This document shows, one piece after another, positions 29,815 through 30,156 of a stretch of 30,156 nucleotides of DNA. Source of the DNA: an uncultured Akkermansia sp. (lineage in GTDB: Bacteria > Verrucomicrobiota > Verrucomicrobiia > Verrucomicrobiales > Akkermansiaceae); NCBI GenBank assembly GCA_904501955.1, contig CAJGCY010000012.1:1-30156 (forward strand), written 5' to 3'. A model generated the notes under the pieces. It saw nothing but the letters and a program-made list of their open reading frames with translations, was not told where the DNA came from and ran no database searches. The first letter of the stretch is position 1. The number at the start of each line of letters is the position of its first letter. The position numbers and the translations under genes are program-made.

Positions 29815-30124
29815 AGAGGTTTCCCAGTTTGACAAAATTTCCTTGCTACTCTTTTTATTCGCGCACCGTATATGAAAAGTGCGTGCGCTGCTGCAAACTA
29901 TTTGATTTTTTTCCGCGATGTCGATAGGCTGAGCGTTGAACGTCATGTTAACACCGATTCATTTCTTCTATGCTCCATCGCTCTCTCATATCTTTCCTTC
30001 CAAAAACATACCCGTTTTTTCTGAAAAAAATCAACTTTTTTGAGAAAACTCCGATTTGCGTGAGTGTTGATATACGAAGAGCGCGCACTCAGCCCTCTTC
30101 TTAACCATAAAACACAACAAAACC
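29815..30124. other. AT-rich intergenic stretch, no supported gene
   Basis: About 310 bases between structured element 3 and the next gene. TTGACA at 29829-29834 could be a -35 box, but no good -10 follows at the right spacing. A 50-codon frame beginning at 29872 has no supporting feature. T-runs and A-runs are frequent between 30010 and 30050. I see no convincing promoter for the gene at 30125. Confidence 0.5.
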
Positions 30125-30156
30125 ATGTCTGAAGAAATAGACAAATCGACCGTCCC
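30125..30156 (+). CDS. Start of an unidentified gene (truncated by window end)
   Basis: An ATG at 30125 opens a frame reading MSEEIDKSTV to the window edge. The preceding purine-rich ACACAACAAAACC resembles leaders of other genes here, which also lack a Shine-Dalgarno sequence. Ten residues are too few to assign a function. It is not the usual rpmI start expected after infC. Confidence 0.45.
   Translation, partial: MSEEIDKSTV

Noticed and set aside
29872..30024. 50-codon frame after structured element 3
   Set aside because: No known domain, no clear promoter, and composition not distinct from non-coding AT-rich DNA.

Overview
The window looks like chromosomal DNA from a Verrucomicrobiota bacterium, most likely an Akkermansia-like, host-associated lineage. 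The clues are a small secreted protein ending in a VPEPAT...RRRRR PEP-CTERM sorting signal, a 1910-residue periplasmic alpha-2-macroglobulin, several signal-peptide proteins of no recognised family, and an almost complete lack of Shine-Dalgarno sequences in front of well-identified genes. The genus is an inference. Most of the window is vertically inherited housekeeping DNA with some lineage-specific surface genes. I see no prophage, IS transposase, CRISPR array, tRNA or rRNA.

Layout. 1-831 (-): secreted GH16 glycoside hydrolase, cut by the window edge. 1025-2899 (+): ankyrin-repeat protein and a small membrane protein. 3158-3859 (+): PEP-CTERM protein with a strong terminator. 3991-4353: a 363-bp palindrome between convergent genes. 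4475-4795 (-): HU-like protein. 4962-8987 (-): tandem pair of paralogous large secreted proteins of unknown function. 9105-11468 (-): pdxJ and purH. 11585-12277 (-) and 12412-18144 (+): divergent FHA-domain membrane protein and alpha-2-macroglobulin. 18165-18322: a second palindromic element. 18358-19839 (-): GtrII-like polytopic membrane protein with a C8 tract just before its start. 19930-22393 (-): carA-purA. 22630-26721 (+): a probable seven-gene operon, with a yqjD/yqjE/yqjK-like envelope trio followed by a nucleotidyltransferase-GHMP kinase fusion, a second nucleotidyltransferase, a phosphomannose-isomerase-type cupin and a GT25 glycosyltransferase. 26811-29472 (+): thrS and infC. 29565-29814: a third structured element containing five tandem mini-hairpins. 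30125 (+): start of another gene.

How the genes fit together. purH and purA act in purine synthesis, carA makes carbamoyl phosphate for pyrimidines and arginine, pdxJ makes vitamin B6, and thrS-infC is a translation block. The 23864-26721 genes read as a sugar-activation and transfer module (kinase, nucleotidyltransferases, isomerase-like cupin, glycosyltransferase), probably for a surface glycan. The GtrII-like protein may also decorate a surface glycan.

Best leads. (1) The CarA glutaminase domain has lost all three catalytic triad residues (Cys to Gly, His to Gln, Glu to Ser) while the rest of the domain is well conserved, which predicts an ammonia-dependent carbamoyl phosphate synthetase. 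(2) Three intergenic palindromic elements appear to form one family; the two clearest ones carry CCGATAAATCGG-type ends, and one encloses an array of hairpins with different stem sequences separated by ATTTCACC. (3) The nucleotidyltransferase-GHMP kinase fusion cluster. (4) Promoter boxes placed so close to start codons that several genes look nearly leaderless.
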